DNA of 64,000 nucleotides from Spirometra erinaceieuropaei (Eukaryota; Platyhelminthes; Cestoda; Diphyllobothriidea; Diphyllobothriidae): positions 898,869 through 962,868 of the forward strand of contig CACRXP010000031.1 in NCBI GenBank assembly GCA_902702965.1. The letters are read 5' to 3'. The translations under genes were made by a program, and so were the position numbers. Shown piece after piece: positions 10,561 to 22,355 of this stretch (the stretch's first letter is position 1; the number at the start of each line of letters is the position of its first letter). The notes under the pieces were generated by a model. The model was not told the DNA's origin and made no database searches. It worked only from the letters and a program-made list of their open reading frames with translations.

Positions 10561-11279
10561 CAGTTCTAGCATCTTCGCATACACAATCTCAATTGCTTCC
10601 TGAGGCTCGCATTTCCGCTTTTGCTGGCAATTCAGCAATGATCATGCTAATATGAAATCGCTTTTACAATAAGTATCGCAGTTACTGTACTCACTTAAAG
10701 GATTGTAACGCAGTTCACATTAAGCAAATTGACTACAATCGCTAAACTGTTACGCAGAAAAACACACTGTGAGATTTGTTTTTGGATGGTCAAGAAACAG
10801 TGAAAAGGAGAAAAGCGAAGTTCATTGAGCAACTCGGAGACTATACTTAGAGGATTTTAATACTCCAGAAAACGGACTGTGGACTGGTTAAGTCAAGGAA
10901 GTTGCTATAATCACATGAACAAGTATAAACAAATGTTGACGCTTTTTAGGTAAACCGGATTTCATTCAGGTGCAATTATGAAGTACGAACGTTTCACGTT
11001 GCTGCATATGACAATCATTTCAGCCATATTTTCGTTAGACTGATTCAAAAATTTATCAAGCCCAATAACAGTGTATAATTAGCTTTCAACTTTCCGGAAA
11101 AAGAGAATGGAGCCGACAGTCGCTTCTAGGGCTCCCGCATAATCGGAAAACGAAATTTATATCTATACGCCTATGTCTCGCTAACGATCCAGCCTTGTGG
11201 AGGGGTTTAATTGGCTGCCTACTATCCTGTAGACACAATAGGGCATACAGCAACCGACAGATAATGCATTTGTCCTAAC
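10561..11279. other. No recognisable gene
   Basis: Stop-rich. The part 11110-11196 resembles 3868-3948 and may be the decayed 5' part of a PLE. Confidence 0.35.
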
Positions 11280-11487
11280 TCCCAGGATTGGAGCAGGCAC
11301 TGTTCTTGGAGTTATATTTGTTCAGGGGGATGTTAAGGCGTTTCAGAATGGGCCTTCCACACTGCACCATGATTTCCAACAAGCAAGTCGGCTTAGACTT
11401 TGCCCAAATTAGGTCGTACTTTGCGCGGCCTGTGCAAGAGAGGAGCGACCGCGGTCTCTTCGTCAGCACAATTCCTGGAGAAACTCT

Positions 11488-12288
11488 ATTCCCCAGGACC
11501 TGGCGATCGAGACAATTGGGCTGCTACTACAAAGCAAATACGATGAAACGTAGAACCGTCTTGGACACGCCCAAGTACTTCAGCTCCTGAAGCTCTGTCT
11601 CAGGACGTAGTTCACGTTCGACGGGACAATCTACGAACAGGTGAAGGGCACACCAATGGCCTCGCCGATTTCGGGATTCATCGCCGGCGCTGTCCTGCAA
11701 CGGTTAGAGTCGCTGGTCTTCCAACACCACAGACCGAAGTCCTGTGCCCGGTATGTGGGTGACACCTTCGTCGTCATCGAACGGGATCAGGTGTTGGCAT
11801 TCCAAGAATATCTCAACGCCGTCTTCCCGGACATTCAATTTACGATGGAGGAGGGAGAGAACAACCAGTTGGCCTTCCTGGAGGTCCTCGTACGGCGCAA
11901 AGATTGTGGTGAACTAAAAACCAAAGTTTTCAGGAAAGCGACAAATACGATGCAAGTACTGAACTTCAACAGTAATCACCCAATTAGCTACAAACGCAAT
12001 TGTGTAAGGACGCTCTATCGGCGTGTCGAAATGCACTGCAGTGAGCCGGAAGACAAAATTGCCGAACTACATTACCTCCGACAGGTCTTCGAAGACAATG
12101 GCTACCCGCGAACTTCGTCGACCGGTGCATACGCAAAAGGGATGAAAGGCCTAACCGCACGGACACCAAATCTTGGCGGGCACTTTCGTAAGTCAAGAAC
12201 GTTTCGGAAGCTGTCGGCCGCCTTCTCGCACCAGTTGGGGTTGAAGTGGCACACGGACCGGAGGCAACCATCAGGCGTCTGGTCATGA
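11488..12288 (+). pseudogene. PLE reverse transcriptase, disabled
   Basis: A reverse transcriptase would copy the element RNA into DNA. The frame carries an IPQDLA block near 11490, LLKLCLRT near 11590, the G-T-P-M-A-S-P-I-S block at 11647-11673, and the catalytic box as YVGD at 11752-11763. PLE catalytic boxes normally read YxDD, so one metal-binding aspartate is replaced by glycine. Two in-frame stops lie at 11551-11553 and 11608-11610. Near 12111-12115 one base is missing relative to the frame that leads into the endonuclease, and a further TAA stop lies at 12191-12193. The longest uninterrupted part is 11641-12288. The copy cannot make an active enzyme. Confidence 0.85.
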
Positions 12289-12725
12289 AACCGAAAGACC
12301 CACTGCCACGGCTAGAAACGTCTGGAGTCGTTTATCGGATCTGGTGCAGTTGCGGACGAAGCAACTACGTCGGTGAAACCGGAAGACAGCTCCGAACGAG
12401 AACGGCAGCGGTGCGCAGAAATGACGCCAGCCCTCAAGTTGCGGCTCATTCGACGAGATCCGGCCACACATTCAAATTCGATGAGGCCGAAATTCTCGCA
12501 AGAGGTTACAACCGAGTGAGCCGGGAGCTACTGGAATCATGGTTTACTGGCCCCCAGTCCATCAACAAGTGCAACGATCTTCCCATTCCATACTCCGTAC
12601 TGAAACTTCGCCTAGGCGGAGTACCAAGCCTTGCGGGGAGCGCAGAGGTGAACACTTTTTCCCAACACCGGGGTCGGTGCGACAGATGGTCGAGCAATCA
12701 TCACGCCAACATCCAACGCAGGTGA
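12246..12725 (+). pseudogene. PLE GIY-YIG endonuclease domain
   Basis: The PLE nuclease nicks target DNA for insertion. Residues VYRIWCSCG and NYVGETGRQLRTR form the GIY-YIG-like core, followed by DASPQVAAHSTRSGHTF and the C-terminal block LESWFTGPQSINKCNDLP. Compared with the 45 kb copy, about five residues are deleted right after RTR (around 12405). The domain is in a different frame from most of the reverse transcriptase, so it is not translated from a single reading frame. Confidence 0.8.
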
Positions 12726-12901
12726 TGAAATCGCAGCAATTATCGACTCGAATGTCGACTATCAAGCAATTATCACACCAAGTGCGACGATCCCGGATGA
12801 AGGGGGGAGCCGTGAATGTTCATACGTATGCGGTAGCATGGCTACTGCATCCTATAAAAACCGCAGCCCCTTGTGCAACAACCATCCATTTCTGCCTTTT
12901 T

Positions 12902-12943
12902 GTCTCTGATGATGGATTCGAGTAGGTATCCGAAACGTCAGGC
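12902..12943 (+). ncRNA. Hammerhead-like core in PLE 3' end, copy 1
   Basis: CTGATGA at 12906-12912, an inner stem (GGAT...ATCC) and GAAAC-GTC-AGG at 12932-12942. The flanks GTCT and AGGC can pair as a first helix, with one G-U pair. Hammerhead motifs are known from PLE terminal regions. Here the third helix between GAAAC and GTC has no room to form, so activity is doubtful. Confidence 0.4.
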
Positions 12944-13000
12944 TAATAAAGCTCTTGTCCCGGCGATCGTGTCTCCTTCTTCAAAAAAGTTCAGTTGTTG

Positions 13001-16000
13001 ACCTTTATATAGTGTCACGTTTCGTCACTGATGCAAACCAATTGAAAATTAATTACAATTTCATATCAGGGAATCTATTGATGGAGGTGAACGCAGTTTG
13101 ATGCAGTGTTGTTTCAGACTTATGACATCTTTTCACAGGTAAACCCGGGCCACAACATTTTCCGTAAAAACGTTGGTTTCACTTTCGTCGCGCTGACTTT
13201 CACGTGAATTTGTTTGAAACGCAACAGACATCCACCTTATCTGACCACAGCCTTGATTTAAATGAAGCAGTTCATCCCCCCACTTACACCATGGGCATGT
13301 ACACGTCAAACGCCGTTGGTTGAGATGAAGCGAGGTCTCCGTCTATACGGGGGCCACACACGGGCTCAAATATCAAAAAAATAAGCGAAACGCATTGGTA
13401 ACAGTGAAGTGGAGCCCTTGTTTGCTAACCCCATTTTTAGAAGAACATCGAGTTTGCGTTCAGACATGACTCTTTGAAGCCACAACTTCTGGCCTGTCTT
13501 GAATGATTCCAGGGCGTTGACTTTATCATATTGAGAAGTACGCTGAGTTTGTTTAAAAAGATATCCCTTTGTCCTGTCTCGCTCCCCCTTTACTTTCCCA
13601 TGCTTGATTATATTGGGCAACAGGCAGTGTTTAAGAAAATATTCTTCTGTCCTGTCTCGCTCCCCCTTCCTGTCCCACAAGTGATGAGAATGGGCGCAAC
13701 GACTGACATTGTGTGATGTCCTCGTCTAATGTTTTGCGCTTGCATGCACAAGCATGTCTTAGACCCATCTGACACTACCGACGTTAGAACACTTAGGTTA
13801 ATGTTATTGGAAGGAACATTAACCTTTACTGTGCGTGTGCGCGTGTGCGTAAGAAGTACGACAGTGGGCGCGATGGGGATATGCTGACGATTGCTGTCAT
13901 GAATGCTCATATGTTCGAGTTCTGTGATTCCGATCACATTCCGATGGATTTGTCAGCGATCCTACCGACCGTCGCGTGGTTGGAATGTACGTTTACAACA
14001 TGAACAAATCTGTACTGTGGTTACATTTCAGAATAATGTGCAATGATTTTGGTACTGAATGTACTTTGCGTAATTTCGGCGGGAGAAGATGCCCGATCGT
14101 GACAACTGGGGGTTGTGGGGGAGCGGTGGAGGGTCAGGGATGTGTCAGTGGTCATTGACTAACGACATGTTCAAAGGTGTACAACAAGGTTAATTCAGGG
14201 AATATATGCGCGCTAGCAGTGTAAATATTTTGACAGAGTTGTAGGCCTTCTGCATGGGCATGGCCGTCTTCCGTGGCTACCTTGATTTCCTTTACTAAGT
14301 CGGGTTGAACGTAGGTGCTCTACTTTTGAAGGTTGTTTGCAATATCTATGTTCCGTTCGAAGGTCTTTTAGATGCTACTGTCCGCGTGCGGAAACTGGTC
14401 TATGGCTGCGTGACAATTGCATGTAATACGTTCGTTGAATTCCACAACTGGTGGTGCATTTCGAAGGGTCACTATGTCAAGACAGGCGTTTCCGGGACTG
14501 CACACCATTACAAATGCCAACATTCGGGGTGCGAGTGCAGACCTGGCTGCCGACTCACGTCGCAACAACTGGGATTCCTATTACTCCCCCCCCCTTGTTG
14601 CTGTTGGTTGCAATCCTTCTCCACGTCCTATTTGCATGGCCTTCCATTTTGGGCCCTCGTGGACATTCCACTTTCACCTTTTGTAAACCCTTTTCGAGCT
14701 TTATCAGTGTTCTTTTAATGAACTGATTTTATGTTCTGACCTTGAGCTGGAAATTTGATTTGTTCGAACAGTGACAAATGAATTCTTTGGCTTGTGTATC
14801 CACTGTTGAGGACTGTATGTTTTTATTTATAGCCTTATTCTACCAATAGTACCGTATACACGCCGAAATTTGTTTTCGTTGGCTTATGCGCAATAATCAG
14901 ACTATGAAGGAATTCAATACAGGTTTTGTTGGGTGCATCATCCTGCGTAGGAGACAACCTTACTTAGAACTACTCGGAAAGGACTTGGGGTATCGTCAGC
15001 AGTCGCATACTCGTAAGCCGAGTCGTCATGCAGTGTGACCTACACAGTTCTATCTAGTCTTTTAGTTTATCTTCGGTGGTTGATGCGCCGGCGTAAATTT
15101 TGCAGTCTGATTGAGAAGCGGTTTGTTTTCGTGGCGCAAAGACAATTTAGAACATACTTTGGACCAACGAATGCGTGGATCTTAGTTCAGTTGCCGGGGT
15201 GCTATCACTTCCCTGCGACTTGGCTAAAATGATGAACAGTGATCAACTGCAATAAACACTTGGAAACCGTACTATTCCTCGGTATCATTTAAGCTGTTGT
15301 CCTACTTGGCAGTCTCTAACCAGTTTCAATCCCATGGCTAGAATTTCTGTCAGGATATGATTAAAGGAACGCTAACCATGCATTCGTATACGGTCCCATG
15401 GCTAGAATGTTTCTTCAGGAATGCGTGTCGGATATATTGATCCTTAGCAGACGTGTGCAGAACAACATTTGTACCACTCTGCACCTTGTGTCATTTTGAA
15501 TATATGAAACAGGGGGTAGTTTAAAGCGCAAGACAAACCGTTGGTGCAAACGAGGATACCAACAACAGTAAAGTTTCAACGACAAGCCAAATGCATTATT
15601 TGTCTCGGCAAAACTCTGATGCTGTCATGCAAGTCCCCCGCGAAAGGAAACATTGATTTTTCATCTGCAGTGCCCACGTTGACCTTTGAAAAAGTATGGG
15701 CCAGACAGCACGGTCTGTTATTTGCTATACGCGTGCCAATCACTTGCTCTGATCATACTTATATCCACTGCACTGCAATCAGCTTCAATCCCATCATGAG
15801 CTCGATTCTGATGTACATGCTTTTTTCATGGACAACGTTTAACTTTATAAGGGAGTTTAATGGTATGATTATGGCTTACTTCTCTTGTTTGAAATGTATT
15901 ATTGGCTCCAAGACGTACAAATTTACACGTAAACCACTAAATCAAACGCTGAATTATATGTTATTATGTAAATTAATACCTACATAGCCTTCTTTTCTCA

Positions 16001-16070
16001 TTTTTCCACACTGATTTTCAGATCTACTACTTTTGAGAAAACATGGGAGATATCAATGATCTGCGTTATT
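13001..16070. other. No recognisable gene
   Basis: The frame at 13976-14158 and the overlapping frames at 14305-14726 show no family features. The stretch 15541-15987 is open for 148 codons on the plus strand from a non-ATG start; its composition (mixed, cysteine-containing, no motif) does not convince me. An octamer-rich pair (CCTTTGTCCTGTCTCGCTCCC at 13565 and TTCTGTCCTGTCTCGCTCCC at 13648) is an 80-base direct duplication. Confidence 0.4.
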
Positions 16071-16991
16071 ACAGTGGGTGGGGTAACTCACCAAATGTCA
16101 ACCGAAATTCCGAAATCCGCTTCGTTTCGAATAGATTAATTAAATAGGGTTGCAAAACTAATCATTGTGCAATATATTTCCATAACACTTTAGTCATCTC
16201 AGGATGCCGGCTTTCGAAAGAACTTCTTTCTGGCTGCATGCAAAAACTATACTCTGCAAAAACTACTACTTAAGTAGCGTGAAATTTTCTCATAGATGTC
16301 CGCTCACCGACAACGGCTAATAAGCCAGTAATGGCCATTCCAGTCTCAAGGGAGGGGCATAGTTCGGTTTTCAGAAACTTTCTCTATTCTTGAATAATTG
16401 TCAATCTGACCTGCCGTTAAACTAGCATTCAGGGTTTCCAAACCAGAAGCCGTATATTTTCCGCGTACGAAAAACCATGACATTTCTACGCTATTAAGAG
16501 GAAACCGTGTGGGGTTCATAAAATTTAGTAGTTGATGTGAGCCATGTTTTTAACGTTGCAAGCCACGTTTGTAAATGCAGAGGCATGGCGTTTTATTAAC
16601 GGCTATTTTACGGTAGTAAACCATCTCACAACTAGAAACCCTTTGAAAACCGAATTATACACTTCCTATGAGTATATAAATGGAAGAAGACGTCATCTTC
16701 TACCGAATGAGTAAGATAATAAATATCTTTATGAATTTTCACGGGTATAGGAAATCAATGAGAAAAATGCATCCCCGTAAGCTGTCATTTTTGACAGAGT
16801 ATAGTTTTTGCATGTAGCTGGAAAGAAGCCCTTACCAAAGCCGACAAGCTTGAGGTGAATGAATTATTATGGAATTATGATGCACGATGATTAGTTTTAC
16901 AATTCTACATAATTGACCTATTCGAAACTAAATCACATTTTGGAATTTCGTTTGACATTCCATGAATTAACCCACCCACTGTGCTTACAAG
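16071..16991. mobile_element. Foldback element, family D, copy 1
   Basis: The ends ACAGTGGGTGGGGTAA (16071) and TTAACCCACCCACTGT (16975-16990) are inverted. The inverted similarity continues inward for about 240 bases on each side, for example TTTCGAATAGATTAATT against its right-side partner near 16920 and TGCATGCAAAAACTATACTC against GAGTATAGTTTTTGCATGTA at 16797. The interior has no open frame. A SINE tail fragment sits in it at 16308-16352. Related copies lie at 20240, 21530 and 38190. Confidence 0.8.
16308..16352 (+). repeat. SINE tail fragment
   Basis: CAACGGCTAATAAGCCAG...TGGCCATTCCAGTCTC matches the tails of the SINEs at 63189-63355 (reverse) and 63955-63995. Confidence 0.65.
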
Positions 16992-17230
16992 TTGACCTTT
17001 ATTAAACATTTCGAATTAACTGCGTTATCGTCGGTTTGTATGATGCGCTGACGCGATTAAGGTTTGTCTTTAACCTTTAAGTAGAAATCCTCTTTGCCAA
17101 AAATACCACATCCTGTCTAAAATGATACTGATTGCGACGACTGACAACAAAGCAAGTTGTACCAGAGCAGTTGCTGTACATACTGCAGGGTTTTTTAAAC
17201 GATCTGAAACATTTGCTTACCCACAAACAG

Positions 17231-17511
17231 TTGCCGCTCTACGCGCTCAGGATTGTGCGGTTCCAATTAAATGCGATGATTTCTTCCCTGGAATTGAGTT
17301 CGCAAACGTTTTTGATTATCTGCTAAGCGCATTGGGAAGGATTAACCTAACTCTCATCAAAAGCGATCTCAGCAACCCTCAGTTTAACCTCCATTTCATC
17401 AAAAGTGGACGAACACTCGCATGTCTACCCCGCACGTTCAGTTCCTCAAACAGATTAACCGTCATTTGCAATGTTACGTTTCCGGTGTTGGAAATCACTG
17501 TTTATAAAGAG
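17231..17511 (+). CDS. Unrecognised flatworm family, paralogue 2, penultimate exon
   Basis: A 281-nt exon homologous to 6496-6770. The acceptor is CCACAAACAG ending at 17230 and the donor is GAG|GTATGATGAACT at 17512; the intron start matches paralogue 1 (GTATGATCAACT) for 12 bases with one change. Phase in and out are identical to paralogue 1. It encodes about 93 residues including KCDDFFPG, NVFDYLLSALGRINL, HFIKSGRTLACLPR and CNVTFPVLEI. The frame stays open upstream to 17122, and another AG at 17190 could serve as acceptor, so the 5' border is chosen on homology. I do not recognise the product; a secreted or luminal role is only a guess from the cysteines and sequon. Confidence 0.75.
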
Positions 17512-18238
17512 GTATGATGAACTCTTTCAATATCGTTCTATACTTTCAATTGATAGCCATGTTTTTGAAATAGTGCGTAGGTATTCCAGCATCAGAAATA
17601 CATGTCATTTCTAAAAACTGCCTTCTTCTTAAACTTATGTATTTTATGTCACCAACGGACGCAACGTAATCTATTTTGATGCATTTTACTACAATATTAA
17701 CTTTTAATTTTGAGCAAGAATATCTCGGTATTATTGAGCAGACACTCACCTTTCACATCAAGCTTCTACATTCAGCAAAGGCTTTGAAAAGACAGATTTC
17801 CCATGAAACAAGTGCTCATCAAATCATGTCCAAAGGTTTTTATATGCCAATATATTGTGCAAAGTTTAATGTCGCTTAGATTTAAGGTTTCGGAGTCAAT
17901 TCCATAAAACACATAGTCTTTTGTCCTCCGAAAACAATGTATAAAAATTTTACATTTCCTTAAAATTAAGTCAACTTGAGAAGAAAGTCTTTCAGGTAAA
18001 CATACGCGTAATGTCTAATCTATAAAATATGAAACTCTCTTAACTTTATACAAAGGAAAGAAATATTTGCCGTGTGGTCTTTTTTTCTGATCTACTTTAT
18101 TCATTAGGCACGCGTACGCACAGAAATATCGTTTCTGTTCAAAAAATATTTAGAGTTTAGTATACATATTACTCTGTCGTTTTCCCAGTCCAAATGTTTG
18201 TAAATTGGTAGGAACAAACGCTCGCTTTGGACTTCCAG
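17512..18238 (+). other. Intron between the two exons of paralogue 2
   Basis: AT-rich, 727 bases, GT at 17512 and AG at 18237-18238. No inserted hairpin, unlike the matching intron of paralogue 1. Confidence 0.7.
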
Positions 18239-18520
18239 AATGACGATATGCCGACAAATTCCGAGACTATAATATTCCGCTACGTCAACGTGTCAGGATC
18301 TGCTGTTTTTGAATTTGTTTTCGAGGAGCAGAGCTCAAATGCCAAGATGCTTCGAATTATCCACGTGTTTCCGCATATTTTTCAAAAAATCCAATCTTTT
18401 ATTTCGACCAATCAGAACAGCAATTGGAATAATTGGGTACGTTCTGCGGCAGATGTGGTGCGTAGATTAATGATGCGTCATCGTCTGAAAGATCGTCTTC
18501 CCTTTTGTTTTTACGACTAA
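18239..18520 (+). CDS. Unrecognised flatworm family, paralogue 2, last exon
   Basis: A 282-nt terminal exon, same length and phase as 7564-7845. Acceptor GGACTTCCAG ends at 18238, stop TAA is at 18518-18520. It encodes 93 residues with TNSETIIF, VNVSGSAVFEF, a helical stretch with SNAKMLRIIHVFPHIFQ, WNNWVRSAADVV, and the C-terminal LPFCFYD. Substitutions against paralogue 1 are spread evenly while the length is frozen. An ACAATAAAG at 18541 just after the stop is a plausible polyadenylation signal. Confidence 0.8.
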   Translation, partial: NDDMPTNSETIIFRYVNVSGSAVFEFVFEEQSSNAKMLRIIHVFPHIFQKIQSFISTNQNSNWNNWVRSAADVVRRLMMRHRLKDRLPFCFYD

Positions 18521-20239
18521 ATAATATGACAGAAAGTTTACAATAAAGTTGGTCTTGTAAATTGTAAGTTCTTTTTACATACGGAAGGCAGTGTTCTCAA
18601 AGCCGTTGCAGGTTAATCAGCCCCGAATCATGCTATACTTTGGAGTCAGGGTTAGCGTACCAATGGCATAAAAGCTTTGTCTAGGAACATGCGTATGACG
18701 AGGAAATATTTGCTAGAAGGCGAATAAATACTGTGTCCGATGGTGAGAATAAAGTAATTTCCAACGAAGTTAGATTAAAATGAAAGATTCCCATAAGCGT
18801 GCCATAAAAGATTACCTATGCACTTCCATAATCATACTAAGGAATGACAATACATTATCATGGTCACTGTGATCTCGCAAATCTCCCCTTCCGAGAAATG
18901 TTATGTGAGTGGGGTCCATGCGTTTTGCCAACAAAGGAATATGTATTGAGGACATAAATCATATCTTTCCTTTGGCGTCCTTCAGACGTGGTTGCGGAAT
19001 GATATGTTCGACCCAACGTTCCGTATTCATACCAGCGCCTATCGCAGCAGTAATTACAAACATTTGTCATCTAATTGGCCCTCTTCTTGCTTAAACAGAA
19101 GATGGAATGACCAAGAGTTATCATAGATATACGACAGTGCTCGCTTGATTTGGATGTCATTGCCAATATCTAGAGGCATATAAAACTGCAATCACAATTG
19201 GGCTGATATAATGTCCATCGAAAGAGATTCCAGTCATCTAAGTGCATGAGAAACGTTCCACGTGTCTTCGGGCGGACAAAATTAAACTCACCGCCTGGTA
19301 AAATATTTTTAATCTTCTAGCCCAAAATTGGCACCCACCTTAGTCAGCAGAGTAGTCTGGTATATATATGCATAACAACTTAAAACCAAGCTTCACAACA
19401 AACGTATCGTTAAAACGTGTGCAGACATTGCACGTTCATCAATTGGAAATTTCTTGAATAGAGTTGTACGTCAGTTTTATAAAAATAAGATAGTCTTTAT
19501 CGCCTTTTTAATTAAACTCAAGGGATGAGGAAAGTCCTTTTTGATTGTCGAAAGCTGTTTTCATATATATGTCGTACTTACTTCAATGCCTTATCAAAAG
19601 TTTTGGTGAAGCATGTGGACGTATTTTACAGTAAAACTGGATGTAAGACGTTGGCTAGATATGGTAAAATGGATGGTATACTCCGGAATGTTCTAGTTTT
19701 ATCGATTTAAGAGTGCCCCGTGCTACATTAAGTTTAAAAAGTGCATTTTATGCAATTCAGTCATCAAATGATCACCAAGTTAAAGTCCAGCTAGCGCTCT
19801 CTGTCGTCCTAGCGACCTACTGTAAGCCGAAGCGGGGCCGATCTGCAGCGGAATGTTTGTGACGAGAGATCGTCATCAAGCATGCATGCACTATCTTCTG
19901 CTGACCGTAAACCATATGGCGCTCACTGATTTTTGTGGTGTTTTGTATTCTTTCTAAAGGAGTACAATAACTAGCATTTAAGATGTGTGCTGTCTTTAAT
20001 TAATACTTTCATACGGAAACTGACGCCAGCAAAAGACGTTTTAGAATAGAAAAATTAGGTAATCTTGCTAAAATTCCCAATTCGTATTCACGTCCGCTTT
20101 ACTCTCTTCACGTTCTGGTTGCTCAGCGAAACACCCTTCCGGTATTCTGTGTAGATCTTTCTCCGGTACTCAGTCATTGACGCAGCAAACTAGCTCGGGA
20201 AATCTGCTTCCGTCTCCGGCCACTAAAAGCTTGAGCTTA
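18521..20239. other. No recognisable gene
   Basis: AT-rich, stop-rich. The candidate polyadenylation region of paralogue 2 is at its left edge. Confidence 0.45.
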
Positions 20240-20960
20240 GGTCTCATGAAATATTAGTCGAAATTTTGAAATGCGTTTTCTATTAAGAAATGTATTTTGA
20301 CGCTGACTTTCGGTTTCCTAATAGATTTAAGTATACTTTAAGGAAAACATGCATAAAATATGCTTTGTTATTCATTTGGTAGTAAATCATGTCGCCTTTG
20401 CATTTTTTTCGAAGAGAGCTTACTTTTCGGTTTCAGAAAAGCTTCAACTAATGAATATTTTAAGACAACGAATTTCCTTTCATTCAGCATGGCTCCAGTT
20501 CGTGTATTAATGCTATTCATAAAGTACTCAGAATAGTCCGCATCGATGGCCAAATTTTATGTATTCTACTTGGTAGGGACTAATATGTGGGCTGAAATTG
20601 TTAAGCAATTATCTAACGGTTGGTCTGGTTCTTTTAAATGCTAAAAATGTAATCTGCCATTAGATGGGCCAAGGAAAGTATTTGTTTTGTATATTTTCTG
20701 CAAAGCCTATTTGAATTTATTGGACCGCAGAAAATCAATGGGAGAATAAATACTACTTAGGTAGTGATTTTTGACGACGGTGGCATTAACCGCGAGGTCG
20801 AAAGTTGTATAGTTAACATCCAACATCTTGGCAAGTCCAAAATATTATGGGATTAGGCTGCGTGATTATTCGTATGACAAAACCACTTAATTAATCATTC
20901 CTAATCGAAAACGAATTTCAGAATTTCGACCAACGTCCTTGAATTCTACGATACTAACAT
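20240..20960. mobile_element. Foldback element, family D, copy 2
   Basis: The left end CGAAATTTTGAAATGCGTTT (20259-20278) and the right end AACGAATTTCAGAATTTCG (20911-20929) are inverted partners. The interior shares AAACATGCATAAA and GCATT-rich blocks with copy 3. No open frame. Confidence 0.65.
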
Positions 20961-21529
20961 ATTTCGGATCATGGGCTTTCACTGCAAGGATGCGGAGGCA
21001 GCGGCTTCAGCTCGCTCGGCGTGATACATATGATGATGTGTGAGCGTATACGGGTTGTGGCGACATATTCTTTTGTTTATCATGCTTATCTCAAACACTC
21101 ATCTGCCAACACATAACATTTCAAACTCCCGCATTTACCCGCAAGTGGCTACGACGCTCGGTCAGGTTGTCAAACGCAGTTCAAGCGGATTTTGCCTAAA
21201 GTTGTGATGAGCGCTTAGATACACTGCCTGTTTAACTTTCCTAACGAGTGAAATGCAAGGGACCCATCAGTGTAGCGTCAAATGCCGTGAATTGTGTCTG
21301 TGCGTTTACACTCCCGACTGACTTTATTTATGGTGCTTACGCTTTTTGCCACTGTGTCTGCTTGTGTGCATTAATCATTTTGGACAAAAACGAGGCGAAT
21401 TTTTAAATGAAAATAGGGCTAATCTGGGTAATTCTCCGCAGGAATGCACGTCATTTGTCTAATAACTACCTGACTTTGATATTGTTAGATGCGCCAATCC
21501 TGCATGCACGTCCGCCTGGTGTGAGATTG
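20961..21529. other. No recognisable gene
   Basis: Short stretch between two family D copies, with no open frame or motif. Confidence 0.4.
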
Positions 21530-22355
21530 AATAATTTAGTCACCTCAGGATGTCGGCTTTCGAATGAACTGCTTTCCAGCCGCAGGAGAAAAAAATACTT
21601 TGTAAAATGATTGTTTAAATAGCACAATTTTTCCTCATTGTTTTTGACGCCCCTAAAAATTCAATTATACTTCATAGAAAACATGCATAAATTATTCATT
21701 CTTTCGATCGTTCAATTTTATACTCGAAGCAAATGTATAATTCGTTTTTGAGAAAGCTTTTAAGTATGAGGTTTTTTAATATTGTAAAATGCTCGTTCAT
21801 AAAACATTTTTCTTTGCACTTAAAAATGTTGTTCGCAAAGTATACAATATAACTCAAATCCACTGCTAAATTTTATGAACCCCATATGGTACTGTTTTAA
21901 TGCTCTTGAGAAATGTATGGTTTTCCATAAAAAAAAATAGGCAACTTGCAGATTGGAAACCGTGAATGCAGGTCGAGTTCAAAATTATTAGGGAATTGGA
22001 AAAGTTTATGAAAACCAAATTGTACCCCCTTTCGAATATAAAATTGGACGAAGACATAATATTTTGCCAAATTCCGAAGAGAATGAATATTTGTATTCAT
22101 GTTTTCCACAAAACCTTATTGTTTTTGAGGGCATCAAAAATACATAAAAAAAATTCAGGCTAATTAAATGATAATTTTCTACGGAGTGTGCTTTTGCATG
22201 CGACCGGAAAGATGTTCATTCGGAAGGTAGCATCCCAAGGTAACTGAATTATTAGTTATACTGCATGATGATTAATTATAGTATCCTGCTTAAGTAGTCT
22301 TTTCGAAACGGAAACGCATTTCAGAATTTCAGCCATCATTTCATGAGGTAGCACA
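21530..22355. mobile_element. Foldback element, family D, copy 3
   Basis: TTTAGTCACCTCAGGATGTCGG at 21537 matches TTTAGTCATCTCAGGATGCC of copy 1 (16190), and the right end ACGCATTTCAGAATTTCAGC (22314) matches copies 2 and 4. The outermost part of the left arm is missing. The small frames inside (21866-22163) are by-products of AT-rich sequence. Confidence 0.7.

Larger units (their letters stand above)
11280..13000 (+). mobile_element. Penelope-like retroelement, 5'-truncated copy 1
   Basis: The best preserved PLE of the window. It runs from decayed N-terminal reverse transcriptase sequence through a GIY-YIG endonuclease to a 3' untranslated part with an AATAAA (12944-12949) and a TTC-rich terminus. 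The order reverse transcriptase then GIY-YIG nuclease is diagnostic for PLEs. Two related 3' ends, at 35855-36580 on the other strand and 45055-45945, end in the same sequence, which shows one family with repeated 5' truncation. Confidence 0.85.

Noticed and set aside
15541..15987. 148-codon plus frame
   Set aside because: No ATG at the start, no splice support, no domain; AT-rich end. It may be chance.
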